Assembly: GCA_033065855.1 (NCBI GenBank)
Contig: JAVXUO010001110.1
Span: 682,001-746,000 of the forward strand
Source of the DNA: Escallonia rubra
Lineage: Eukaryota; Streptophyta; Magnoliopsida; Escalloniales; Escalloniaceae
Reading direction: 5' to 3'
Length of the DNA stretch: 64,000 nt
Below, in pieces: positions 11,077 through 22,490 of this stretch. The notes beneath the pieces were generated by a model. It made no database searches, had not been told where the DNA came from, and saw only the letters and a program-made list of their open reading frames with translations. The position numbers and the translations under genes were made by a program. The first letter of the stretch is position 1; each line of letters opens with the position of its first letter.

Positions 11077-12912
11077 ATGTGGGGTGTTTTCTCAAACCAG
11101 GCTGAGGGAGTTGACAAGTTGAGTTCTAACAAAGTAGCCATTCGAAATGAATTTCGTGCTAAGAGGAGAGAGTCTTTCAATAAGAATGATTCTCAAGCTA
11201 TACTTGATATCTTCAAGCGTCTTCAGGGTAAGAATTCTGGTTTTTTCTATAGTCTCCAACTGGATGATGAGAACCGCATTAGTACTATATTTTGGGTGGA
11301 TGCTCGTTCTAGAGCTGCTTACCAAAACTTTGGCGATGTTGTGACGTTTGACACCACATACCGTAGAAATAAGTACTCTATGCCTTTTGCTCCATTTACC
11401 GGGGTGAACCACCACTACCAATCAATCTTGTTTGGCTTTGCCCTGGTTAGGGATGAGACGGAGGAGTCATTTACGTGGTTATTTGAAACGTGGCTTGAAG
11501 CAATGTATCATATTCCTCCAAAAACCATCATCACCGACATGAGTTTGGTAATGGAAAAAGCAATCGCTAAAGTCTTTCCAGATACTCATCATGGCTTGTG
11601 CACATGGCACATAAGCAACAAATATCCCGAATGGTTTTACATTATATATGCAAAGCATCCGACATTCAAGAGTGACTTTAATACATGTGTCAAGAAATCG
11701 TTGACGATCGACGTGTTTGAGGAGAGGTGGGCCAAGTTAATGGATGACTACTCTTTGCACAAATATGAACGGTTGAAAGCATTGTATGAGATCAAGACAC
11801 AATGGGTCGGGGCTTACACCAAAAAGTTTTTTGCAGCTGGAATAAATACGACCTTGAGAAGCAAAGGTATGAATGCCTTCTTTGATGGGTACGTATGTCA
11901 TTCTTCAAGTATAAAGGAGTTCGTACTTGGGATGCAAAAAGCCCTTGACAAGGAAATTTTCCTTGAAAGAGAAGCCGACGCGGCTACTGTTTACAGAAAA
12001 AGAGCCATAATAGTTTTTTCACCTTTGGAGGCTCATGCGGCTCAAGTCTATACCGAAGAAATGTTTAGACAGTTTCAAGAGGAACTGCAAAAGTCGAATC
12101 AATATATCATGACAAAGTTGCACGAGCAATGCACCAAGGATCTCAAAGTTTATGCTTTGAGAAATGTGACAAATTTTGCCAATCCGTGCTCTTCTTCAGC
12201 TCCAAAGAACAGAAGACATTTCACCGTATCGGTTTGTCTGGACACCCGATTTGTTAATTGCAACTGTCAACTGTTTGAGCATAAAGGTATACTTTGTCGA
12301 CATGTGCTGAAATTTTTTAGCGCGAAGAATGTCTGTGAAATTCCGAAAGAGTATATCTTAGATCGATGGACGAAGCAAGCTAATAGAGTACATGGTCACA
12401 TACCTTACATGCCCAATGTTACAGTTGATTTCGAGCAATCTGAGACACTGAGATATAATCATCTCTGTAACATCATGAATGGTTTATCGTTGGATGCGGC
12501 GTCAACAATGGATGGGTATAAGTATCAAGTTGACGCAGCCGCACGGGATAAGGCTAATCTTGCTCAGTTCAGGGTGGCAATACCAAACACTCGGGACACT
12601 CCAACTACTCGAACGACTCCAGCCGCCAGAATCACTCGAGCTTCCGTCATTGCTTCACAGCCAGTTGTTGACAGAGGCAGTATGCAAGGTGAGTATGAAG
12701 ATATTTTTGATCCAATTCTTTTTCAAACAAAAGGGCGAAAACGAGCAATACGTATGAAGAGTCCGATTGAAGATGCAACAGATCAGAAACGACTGCGAAT
12801 GTGTGTGTTGTGTAATAAAATGACTGCTCATGACAAGAGAAACCACTACAAAGTGTTAGGTATCGAACCTGACGGTCTGCACAAGGAGGACGATAATGAA
12901 GAAGAGTGCTAG
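11077..12912 (+). CDS. FAR1/MULE transposase-like protein with SWIM zinc finger
   Basis: Single-exon 611-aa protein of the FAR1/FRS family, derived from Mutator-like transposases. The MULE core has the first catalytic Asp at D92 (TFDTTY), the second at D154 (IITD) and the associated CxxH at C175-H178. The family's RSESMN motif, where the third acidic residue is expected, reads RSKGMN, with K263. A SWIM zinc finger follows (C395, C397, C407, H409). The tail has a basic patch and a short Cys-rich motif near the end. The N-terminal FAR1 DNA-binding zinc domain is missing: the protein begins about 70 residues before the MULE core, and no upstream exon was found. An intron in the 5' leader (donor near 10973, TTTTTGTAG acceptor before 11067) looks plausible. 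The frame is intact. It is either a transposase gene or a domesticated copy; the changed acidic residue argues against catalysis. Confidence 0.88.
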   Translation: MWGVFSNQAEGVDKLSSNKVAIRNEFRAKRRESFNKNDSQAILDIFKRLQGKNSGFFYSLQLDDENRISTIFWVDARSRAAYQNFGDVVTFDTTYRRNKYSMPFAPFTGVNHHYQSILFGFALVRDETEESFTWLFETWLEAMYHIPPKTIITDMSLVMEKAIAKVFPDTHHGLCTWHISNKYPEWFYIIYAKHPTFKSDFNTCVKKSLTIDVFEERWAKLMDDYSLHKYERLKALYEIKTQWVGAYTKKFFAAGINTTLRSKGMNAFFDGYVCHSSSIKEFVLGMQKALDKEIFLEREADAATVYRKRAIIVFSPLEAHAAQVYTEEMFRQFQEELQKSNQYIMTKLHEQCTKDLKVYALRNVTNFANPCSSSAPKNRRHFTVSVCLDTRFVNCNCQLFEHKGILCRHVLKFFSAKNVCEIPKEYILDRWTKQANRVHGHIPYMPNVTVDFEQSETLRYNHLCNIMNGLSLDAASTMDGYKYQVDAAARDKANLAQFRVAIPNTRDTPTTRTTPAARITRASVIASQPVVDRGSMQGEYEDIFDPILFQTKGRKRAIRMKSPIEDATDQKRLRMCVLCNKMTAHDKRNHYKVLGIEPDGLHKEDDNEEEC

Positions 12913-13718
12913 GATTAATATTTAATTTGAACTTTAATTGTTAATCTTTACTGCATAATTTGAGATTTGGTGTGTTGAACCTTAGTTAGTGTGCCCAAAG
13001 TATAAGAAACCCAATATATATATATATATAAAGTAAGCACACTCTTAAGTACTTTAACTAGCATGCAATTTGAAAGTATAGAGAATTAAAAGTAAATTTG
13101 CCCTAACCTGAGAGAGTCGCGACAAAGTCGCTGTCCTAAAGAATTTATCGTCTCCCTAAGCACGAGTTTCAACGAACGATAAACCCTCTAAAATAAAACT
13201 CAAGGCGGAGGGTCGCCTTCTTTATGTGTGCCTCCATAAGAAGATTATCGAACAATCCCGATCAAGTTGCCGGAAAATAAAAAAATATAGAGAATATAGA
13301 GAACATGTAGGAGTATCAAGCATATGTCTTTTTCTGTGTGTTCTCAATGCTAGGAATGATCTCCTTTTATATTAGAAAGAAGACTAACGATTACGCACAC
13401 ATTAAAGAATAATGGTCAATAACATTATGAATAAAATGATGACAAGGTTTAATAAAATATGTTATATTGACTAGACTGGATAAAGAAAATTATGCAAGGT
13501 CTAGCTTTACTAAAAGAATTTGCAAATCAAAATTAAAGCAAATTCTAAAATCTCATGTGGATTCCCTCTATAACGGCCCAAAAAAAAAAGGACAACTTTA
13601 AACTTTAGAGGCAAGTTGGAGCTCGTAAGACCATTAACACTACGGGATTTACCTGAATCTCACTCATTCTTTCTGTTGCGTTACAAGAGGTGAATTCGAC
13701 TTTGATGTTCTGTATCTG
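12913..13718. other. 3' flank of the FAR1/MULE gene
   Basis: No gene supported. It contains a (TA) tract at about 13017-13031 and a GC-richer block at 13100-13280 that looks repeat-derived but is unclassified. There are no clear terminal inverted repeats to define a MULE end. Confidence 0.45.
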
Positions 13719-14683
13719 CCGCTAACTACACCAGAAGCTTATGGGCTAAGGTGAACACAGAATTTCCTTTGAAATCAGCCAAGGATCTGCCTTACAATCT
13801 CGTTCATCTGGCTCCGGTATGTCTCCATTTTCGTGAAAAAGGAGCCTGCTGAGACGTGAGGCACAGGTGGTGATGATCACCCTGACATATATGCTAAGGC
13901 CCTTGACAGGCACTACAGAACCTGCCCGTAAGAGTCTTGTAACAACAGGGGTCTGGAGAATGAGGTCAGTGACTGGGCAGGCTCAGTGAGAGTGGCCTCA
14001 AGTCTAGCCGATTCCCCTGGGCAGAGGTGCACGAATACCACTTCCAGTTGCTAGCTCGTACCGATGTCCATTCACAAGTTTCCGGCAGTCTAAAATGAGG
14101 ATGTCTAAGCCGGTGGGCTTCAGATGCAGATCATTCTTCCATCCTCCGCTATTACTTGTTTACCATTGTGGGTTGGGGGTGGGTGCTGTCAACATCAAAT
14201 TTATTATAGCCAAGATATGGCAAGTGCTCTTAGCAGCAATGCCCCCACTGGCCTTCAGTCTAAAGAACATGATTCATGCACCCTTACCCTGAAACCAAAC
14301 ACGAGTTTGAAAGCTTCACTCTGACTTTATATTATCTTAATAAAGAATCCTCTCTCATAAAGCACCCTAAGGAGTTTTGAAAAGCCTTAAGAGGGTTGAA
14401 GAGATGGGCATGCTTTATGTTGCTTGAAAAGCTCGCATAAAGGCAGGGGCCATGGGTGGGTGGATGGGTAGGGGTGATGGAACTTGCATAGTTGAATATG
14501 ATATCATACTAGTGCAGTCTTACCCACGACTTTGCAGTGCCATATCCCAGAGACTTTGAAGTGTCCTGGAAAAGATAGATAGCTGAAAAAAAAAAGTAAG
14601 AAAGCAAACTACTAACCTGTTCCATACCATCAAAATGATATAATCATATGGCATACTTCGGAAAGAAACAGCTACTAAGCATA
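13719..14683. repeat. Direct repeat flanking the FAR1/MULE gene, copy 2
   Basis: Same orientation as the copy at 9941-10532. Homology is continuous to about 14310 and resumes at 14652-14683 after about 340 bases that are absent from copy 1. The two copies bracket a 3.2 kb segment holding the FAR1/MULE gene. Direct orientation and unrelated outer flanks suggest segmental duplication rather than transposon inverted ends. Confidence 0.75.
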
Positions 14684-14820
14684 GTAAAACTAATATATAA
14701 GCAAGCTCTATAGTATGACGGAGAATTTTGCACCTAATCCCGGCGATAACACGGTTAAAGGTTAGTACAAGCATAAAAGCTTGGACTGACCAATTTAATT
14801 TGTGGGGTAAGGGAAACTGC

Positions 14821-15162
14821 TATGTTACATGGACTCGGGACGAGTGTCCGAATCGAATACGTGTCCAAGTGTCGGATTCGTCTATTTCTCAAAGCCCAAG
14901 ACATGGGGACACGGCCAAATATTCCCAACTATTCTTGTATTTTACTTGTTCTTTAGTCTACACGGTGTTTTAAGTTACATATATCGTTTTAATTTAAACT
15001 GAGATCATCTCAAAGCAATAACGAACTAAAAGAAACACTACAATATAGTGTTCTTAGTGGCATATCGTACTGGATGTATCAGACACATATCCCATACTCA
15101 TGTCCAAGTTTCGAGTGTCCGACACGGGTACTTCACGCATTTCGAAGAGTCCATGTAACATA
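14821..15162. mobile_element. MITE with 16-bp perfect terminal inverted repeats
   Basis: The left end TATGTTACATGGACTC is the exact reverse complement of the right end GAGTCCATGTAACATA. Inside, both arms carry variants of GTGTCCGACACGGGTAC, and the arms pair imperfectly for over 60 bases. It is 342 bases long with no ORF. The target duplication is not obvious. Confidence 0.7.
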
Positions 15163-17716
15163 GAGGGGAAGTACTCGACCAGAAAAAAGTAAAACAAAGA
15201 AGAAGGGCAAAAGACACTAAAAACTAATCTACCACTGTCTAGACTACTAAAAATGCCAAGTAGTAAGCATGTATGACACGCGCACCATTACAGAAAACAA
15301 GATTTACCTTTAAATCTGATACCCAAAAAACTATCGAAACTATCTAAACAGTATGGTATGGCCTACTACAGTACGAGTTCCTTCCAGCAGCAAGACAAGA
15401 ACGTGCTGAATCACAAACTGATCACAATCTCACACCCTAAGGTGCACTAAACAAAGATATGGACCAATGAATCATAATCGAGTGATTCACTGTGGTCATG
15501 CACAAGGATGACCACATATTTCAGCCAACTGGAAATTTAGATAAGGGGAAAAAGACCTAAAAAGCATAGAAATAATTAGAGAGAATAATAAAATGAACAC
15601 AGTGCGAATGGTGCCTACAGAGCCCCTCGGAAGTGGGCCTCGTATCAAGGTAACACCACCGCAAGGGGAGACACCACTTTGCAAGGTACTTATCTCGTCG
15701 TGAGAATTGAATTGCTGTACTTCAAACTTATGATAAAAATTGAATTCTGAAGAATAACTGACCAGGCAGACGAATTGTCTACCAGTTCCAGCGATCCTCG
15801 CCCAGAGTACTCCACATATCTTTTCAGAACAGTTCTGCATGACGCAGTGGTAGCAAGAAAGTTACAAAGTTGTAGGCCTGAGAATACTTTAGATGACTAA
15901 TTATATCTCTTCATATTAGAGTCTAACTCAAGACACAAAATTGGTTCGTAGCACAATACCGAACCATAAAGACACACCATACAAAGATTCCAACTCTCTA
16001 CATGAACAAATTGCTTACTAACACAGTAAGGAAGAAAAAACTGAAGGGCTGGCCCACTCCACTAGGCTCTTGCCACAGCCGAACTGATAGAGGGTAAGAT
16101 GTACAGGGCCTTACAGTATCTCTTATGCAGAAGGGCTTCCTAAATATTACAGCCCCGGAGAGAATATCTAATAAACATATCAAATGGCTGTTTGAAGTTG
16201 TCATCATTGTATTGATGCTTTTCAATACATAAGAGGCTGTAAAGTATTCAGGCTATTAATGCCTTCTCAATGCGCCACTACTTTCCTCAAGAGGATAACA
16301 AGAGTTACCAAAATCCCTAACAAATACTACTTTAATAACACACACACTTATTTTTCTTGTATAGCACAACGAATTGATCCAGCAAATTGGTTGTCTAACG
16401 AAACAGATCATGAAGGAGATAAGGAATGTGGTGTGTCTTACTATTGAAGGAAAACTTGACCGTCAAGAAGTGGCTCATTTTTTACACAGCACATAAAAAT
16501 CAAAACTTGGCCAACCAGACTCAATGCAGTGTACCAAGCATGCAGTTTCGTGAAAATCATATAACTGTATCATTATCGTTTACAGCAATAAAACAGAATT
16601 ACGTGCAATGGTGAAAATATACAGCACATGAAAAGTGAGAACACAGATCAGTAACTGGTATCATGGCAGAAGTCCTGAATATCTATGATAAGGAGTGGAT
16701 CACAAACCTTTTTCAACAAGTTTATCATGGCAGAAGTTTCGAAGTCTGCTACGTCCTTCAGCAGCATGCTGACAAAAGGAGCTGGCCCGAAATGAAATCA
16801 GCGCCTTATACTAAACAATGATATTAATACTGGACATGATAGTCTTATCTGTAGATATGATGGAGCCAGAAATTGTCCCATTGGTTATGCCAAGAGAACA
16901 GCACAAAACTCCAGCATCATCTTTAGCACTTTGGAAGCAAGAGATGCATGCCCCCAACTGTGACCCTGGAAAATGCATGGGATCTATCAATAATATTCTA
17001 AACAGTAAACTCCATATGCTGCCAGATTTGTCGACAACATTGTAAAAATGAACAAATGAAAGCATGTGGCCCCCATCTAAATAGTAAAATCCACATCATA
17101 TTGCACAAATGCAATAGGTAACCTTAAGTCAAAAATGTCCAATGTCCATTGAGCCCCTTTATATCAAGAAAAAAGGCAATTCTTGTGAGTCAAGACCATC
17201 TGCTCTGATGTGTGCAGCAAACCTGGGAGGTACTTCAGAATGATAAACCTGATCCTTTGGGCATTATTAGCCGTTGTCTAATTTATTCCAAAATCAAGTT
17301 CTAACCACTTAAGAAGTCAGTAATGATTGTCTGGCACCAAATGGAAATATTCATAATGCTACATCAAACGCATAAGACACTTGAATAAGATTGGAGAACA
17401 CTGAGACATGTCTTTGCCATTCGCACATAACTGATATTCAATATCCTTCTCACAGATTTACATAATATAGTCTCAAAACAAGTAAACGTAAAAGAACAAT
17501 GACACAAGGAGAGGACTGGATATATTTACTTCTTTGCGAATTTGGTACATGATTTCAGAGTTACAATCCAACTGTCTAGACAACTGTAGAGGCAAAAACC
17601 GAAACATGATAAAGCAAATGTACCATGTCAACTAGCTTCTTACAATGTTGTCGGGCATTGAAGATGAGAAAATAGATCCTAGCACCAAAAGAAAAGGGCA
17701 ACTCTTCCATTATGTG
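15163..17716. other. Intergenic / 3' flank of Tudor-ENT gene
   Basis: I found no supported gene. The longest open frame (15496-15840, minus) lacks recognisable domains. This region lies downstream of the Tudor-ENT stop codon and may contain its 3' UTR. Confidence 0.5.
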
Positions 17717-19325
17717 TTAAGTAAGAATACCAATTCCTCCTGAAATTAGGTTCCTCAACTCCACCAAATGTTCATCGTTTGAGATATGGAGCATAATACG
17801 AAGATTTGTCATCAACGCTTCTTTTTCCCAATTTAATGGGCCAGAAGCATATAATGCCTCCAAAGTACACCGATAAGCATGCGACTCTAACCTATGAATA
17901 CTAGCTGCCACTTCCTCTTCTGGAGGAAGGGAGCAGTTCTCCATCTCATCACCCGAACCAGAAAAAGATTCCCCATCACTCCCAAGAATATCTCTCTCTT
18001 GATAAGGAACTGTTACAAAACGATTGGAAAATCTATTTGGACTCTGACTAATAACGCTACAACTACCAACAGAGCATGCATCGCTATCTGATTCATTAGG
18101 TTCTGAGCATCTTCCAAGAGAACAGCCAACATCACCAGTTAGTTTTCCTCTTTCCAGTTCAAAATATCCATTTGATCTAGTGTTAAAGGAAGCATGCATG
18201 TATTTCTCACCCAGATTTTCTCTTGGGCAAGCAACAGCATCTACCTTTTCCATTAACGGGGCTGGAACTGCTCGTTGACTCCTACCTTCTCTCTCAAATG
18301 TTCTCTTTTTCTGAACACCTCCAGTGTATGCTTCAAGAAGAGATGAACAATAAGGGGACGCCCTCTTCAGCATCCCGTAAGATACTACATGAGACTCCTT
18401 TAATCCAACTTTATTTTGAAACGCTGAACAAACATCTCCTTCCTGTAGTTTGGCCGTTGCATCAGCTTGAGGAGCATGAAATCTCGTCTTCAGATAGCGA
18501 TTTGAAGTTAACTTGCTGGATATTGCATCTCCACAGCTTTCAAAACCCTGAATAGAAAATCCAACAAAGAATTAGAGATGCAAAAGGTGAGATTTGTACA
18601 TAAGAACCACATACATGAAAATAGGATTGAGAAAGGGACTAGGAGCTATCATGCAAGTATTAGAAAAATCAATTTGTTTGACATAGCTGCAGAAATTCGA
18701 AATCATCTTAAATGCTAAAATCTTGTAAAAACTCAGAAATCATAAGCATCTGCATGTCAAAGCCTGAGAAGTAGTAATAACTATTTCTACTACTATTTAG
18801 CTACGTTAAGTTCAAGCGTTTCAGATTGATTACCAAACAAACAAGCAGTTAAAGGCACAAAAAGACGATTATGCAACACTCTTGACATAATCTCATGGAA
18901 AGTAGTTAAAGCAGATGAAACTGTACCTTTTTAATCACAAACCATTGGCCATCTTGCCAAGACTGCCGCACCCTAATGCTCCTTTTATGGATGCTGAATT
19001 GCTGGGGTAATCCAAGTAGTCTCACTAAATAATAATCTCCGCCGAGAGCCTTTAGTGCTGTAGCCGCTTTCCAAGAATCATCTTCAAACACCTCGACAAC
19101 ATCACCAAGCTCCCAGCTCTCAACATCTTCCACATGTGGAGGGCAAGGCCTGATAACCTTTCTAGATACCCTCTCCACAATGACCTCACTTTCGACGCCC
19201 ATGTAGCATTTATACCTCACATTATAGGTATGCCCATTACCAGAAACAATCTGAGCGCTGCGCCACGAAGTTGGCACCCACTGTTTGGTCATTACCTCCA
19301 CTGTGCTGCCTCTCTTGAACCTCAT
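17717..19325 (-). CDS. Plant Tudor/Agenet protein with C-terminal ENT domain
   Basis: Two-exon gene: 19325-18927 and 18547-17717 (donor AAG|GTACAG, acceptor TTCTATTCAG), 409 aa. Exon 1 holds two Agenet/plant Tudor-like modules. The first starts MRFKRGSTVEVM (residues 1 to about 60), the second SWELGDVVEVFEDDSWKAA (about 70-133). These folds bind modified histone tails or RNA. The C-terminus, roughly residues 345-402, is an ENT (EMSY N-terminal) domain with IHRLESHAY, LEALYASGPLNWEKEALMT and LRIMLHISNDEHL. The linker is polar, acidic and serine-rich. Domain order matches the small plant family of Agenet plus C-terminal ENT proteins thought to be nuclear chromatin readers. The first ATG of the frame that begins the Agenet module is used; upstream in-frame sequence has only a TTG. 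I infer the function from domains alone. Confidence 0.85.
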
Positions 19326-20949
19326 TGTGAATGTCAACCCGACTCTCAGAACCTATCATAACCAAAAAAGTAGGATTCTTAGCATGAACAATTATAAACC
19401 AAACAATAACTTGCACGCAGAAAAACTGGCAAAATCACAAACTGAAACTGCAGACAAGGTTATCATTGCAAAAGATTAGGACTTATACGAAGTACTACAT
19501 AGATATCCGCCAAAAGTTGCAGCCCCTTCCTCGACATCACCACCACCACCAAAACACCACACAAAAAGAAACCAAAGAATCAAGAACATCCAGTTTCCAT
19601 CCATCATCCTACACCCACAAAGAAATACAAAATGGAGAGAAAATCCAGGTTTCATTGAATCAATCCTTCAACTAAACAAGAAACTAGAAAGGGGATAAAA
19701 GTTTTTCATCTGTAGCAACCAATAACATAAGAACCAGATGTATGGCCAACGCCAACTGATTGCCCAAACAAACCAGAAAATACTTTCTAACCAAACCCAA
19801 AGAAGTAACAAAAAATACAGACAACAAAAAAAAATCATTAGCACTTTAATCATCCCAACTAAAACTATCTATAGAAAAAACTGATCAATTAAGATTCCCC
19901 CAAATTCTGAGCATTCAACAAAATGACTTCAAATAATAAACCAACAAATAAGCGTCTAATTTTAAGACCCATTATTGAAATTCTCGATCAAGTGACCACG
20001 TTAATTTGATCAGAAGTATGCTTATTGAAGCAGTTAAAATGAAAAATTAGGGATTCAAATACCTAAAATTGACATCATAAAAACAAACAATTGCTAACCT
20101 TTTATTGAAGTTTGTGAAAGACACGTATCAAAGAAGATATTCCCTTTTTGAATTGCTCTCTGGGAGAGACTGCCGATTGTAAATTGTGAAACTAGGGTTT
20201 TAATTTGGACGAGAAATAAATATGGGAAAATAAAACTGTGAATATGGGATGATATGGAGGGTATTATCGGAAAATAAAAATATTTTCAAATCAACCAGAA
20301 CAAAGTGGAGTGGTGCGCAATGCACGCCTCTAGCAAAAACACCTAATTTGTGTTGGGATGGAGTTTCTATCCTCTGTCACTCGCCATGTGAAGCTTGTCA
20401 TGCACGCTCAGCTCATTTGAGCTATTTCTAGGTGTTTTTTTTTTTTTGAAAAACAATTCGTTCCGACTCACGGATCGAGTTTAATAACATTCTTCGAAAA
20501 TAAAATGCTTGTAAGAGCGGTAATTTTTCAAAAATCTCAAGGTGGAAGCTTTTTATCTCGTGAGCTTCCATTTCACTTTTTGCTTTGTGAAAATAGATGT
20601 AAAGTTATCGACTCTAATTTGGGAATCTTCTTAGCATTTATTTTATCTAGATATGATACAAAAGGAGCACGCTAAGCAGTGAAAGACATAACATCTTAAC
20701 TTGTGACCAGGGATTCGTATGGAAGGTTATTTTGATAATCTCAAAATGTGATCGATAACAAATTTGGTTTAATATGATAAAAGAGCTAATTGTGGATAGC
20801 ACTTCCCTTCGTCTTAAAACGCATCTCTGAATAAACTCTTTTTTTTTCCCTTCTCTCTAGGTAATGATTGTGTACCTAATTTTAGTCCTGAAAGTTGCAT
20901 CCCAAATAACGTTATAGTGTTGTGATACATTTTTGCCTTCTCTCTACAA
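19326..20949. other. 5' flank of Tudor-ENT gene and AT-rich spacer
   Basis: The stretch directly upstream of 19325 should contain the 5' UTR and promoter of the minus-strand Tudor-ENT gene. The sequence around 20150-20200 resembles a plant 5' leader. No other gene was found. Confidence 0.45.
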
Positions 20950-22174
20950 CATAACTTCCCACCGCAAAGCCACCATGGCCACCCCACCGTGCGTAGGTGC
21001 GCGTGGGGCGGCGGCCAGATTCCGGCCTAGCCTTTGATTGTTTTCCGTCAAGATGTGTGTTGGATTCTTTGAAGTTAGGGTATTTTAGTGGCCGGCGACG
21101 GATGGAGGGTGGCCGACGGGGACAACGGCAGTATGGTGAGGCGCCATCTACCGGTATGCGCCGATCTCTCTCGATCTATGTAGATCTGGATTTTTTCCTT
21201 GATCTACTAGCTCGTTTGGACCGAATCGATGTGGCCGGGATTTCGCCGGCGGTGGCCGGAATCCTGCCGGTAGAGTGTGGGATCTACAGGCTGTGGGTTG
21301 ATCGTGCTCAATAATATGCTTGATTGACGAGGTTGTCGTTGCTAGGGTGTTTTTCTTAAATTTCGACAGTGGCCGGATCTCCATCGGCGGTGGCCGAAAA
21401 CAACCGGCGGGGCAGAAATTTCCGGCAGCAGTGGGGGCTCAAAAGCAGGCTGGGGGGGTTGAATTTTGGGTTTACTGGATTCTGAGAATGGGTTGTCCTC
21501 GGGTGGGGGGTGGGAGGGGATAAGGCCTTGAGGGGGCATAGGGGTTTGGGCGTGTGGGTGTGGGGGGGGTTGGGGGGGGGGGGGGGTTGGGGCCTTGGGA
21601 GGGGGAGGGGTAATAGGGTAACCTGCTCTAGGAAGAGGGAGGGGGGGGGGACCGGGGGTGGTTTTCAGTCTTGCTTAACCGGCTGTGTTTGTTTGGTTTG
21701 TTGCCCGGTAGCCGGTTGTGATTGTTTTGGTTTGTTCCCTGGGTTTTTCGGTTGCCGTGTTTTGGGGGTGGCAATGTCGGTAAAATATGGTGACCCATGC
21801 AAATTTTACATCCTCTTGTTTTTGCGCTACGATCCCTTTGCTTATCGAGGTCACCTTCGATTTTCGTAGGGTTACGTATTTGTACTTCCTCATTGTAATC
21901 TTTGTGCTTTTATATTTTGTTTGTATCGGTTTTATTTGTTGTTGTTTATAACCTGTAGGCCTTCACATATTACTTTAAATTAGGCTGAAGTGTAGGATAT
22001 GCTCTACTTCAGTTTAATTGTAATTAGTATACGGTCTATAGGTTAGTTGTTTATTTCCTTGTATACTCTGAGTCACGAAAATGTCGTGACATTTTCAGTC
22101 GTTTGGTAAAATCTTGTAATCGCTACAAAGCCCTTTAATTTCAATGTTATTCTCATCTTTATCAAAAAAAAAAA
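20950..22174 (+). mobile_element. G-rich retroposon-like body with poly(A) tail, copy 1
   Basis: An abruptly GC- and G-rich stretch on the + strand gives way to a T-rich 3' part. It ends in an 11-base A tract at 22164-22174. There is no reverse transcriptase or other long recognisable ORF. The layout matches the better-defined neighbour at 22507-23819. It also contains a perfect hairpin, GAAAATGTC-GT-GACATTTTC, near 22077-22096. I could not find a target duplication, and the 5' boundary is a guess. Likely a non-autonomous LINE-like retroposon. Confidence 0.4.
21562..21592 (+). repeat. G-tract, potential G-quadruplex
   Basis: Runs of 8, 16 and 4 G separated by TT. Further G runs lie on both sides out to about 21650. 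This is enough for intramolecular quadruplexes on the + strand. Confidence 0.7.
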
Positions 22175-22490
22175 TAATAAGTTATTTCGAGACGAGAATG
22201 GTATTGAGTCACGAGACAATGGTATTGAGTCACAATACAAGTCACGAGACAAGAACAGTTACCATCGATCTTAAAAGTAGAACCTTCCTTACTATAACTT
22301 TTTTTTAACCCTGATATAATCGACAACTTTAACTCATTAAAGACGTCCACTTTAAACGTTAAGTGAAATATGACTACCAACACAAGTGAAACTTCGTGTC
22401 AATTGAAGGCTTGAATTTCTAGAGGAAAATGCTGGTTAATTTTAATTAATATGCTAGAAGAACTCAATCATGAGCACGAGCCTAAACTCA
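22175..22490. other. Short spacer between the two retroposon bodies
   Basis: AT-rich, no gene. It contains two close copies of a short sequence around GGTATTGAGTCAC (22200-22240). Confidence 0.5.

Noticed and set aside
15496-15840. 114-codon minus-strand open frame downstream of the Tudor-ENT gene
   Set aside because: No recognisable domain and no splice sites linking it convincingly to the upstream exons.
18223-18555. 110-codon + strand open frame
   Set aside because: Antisense shadow of Tudor-ENT exon 2, which has clear domain and splice support.
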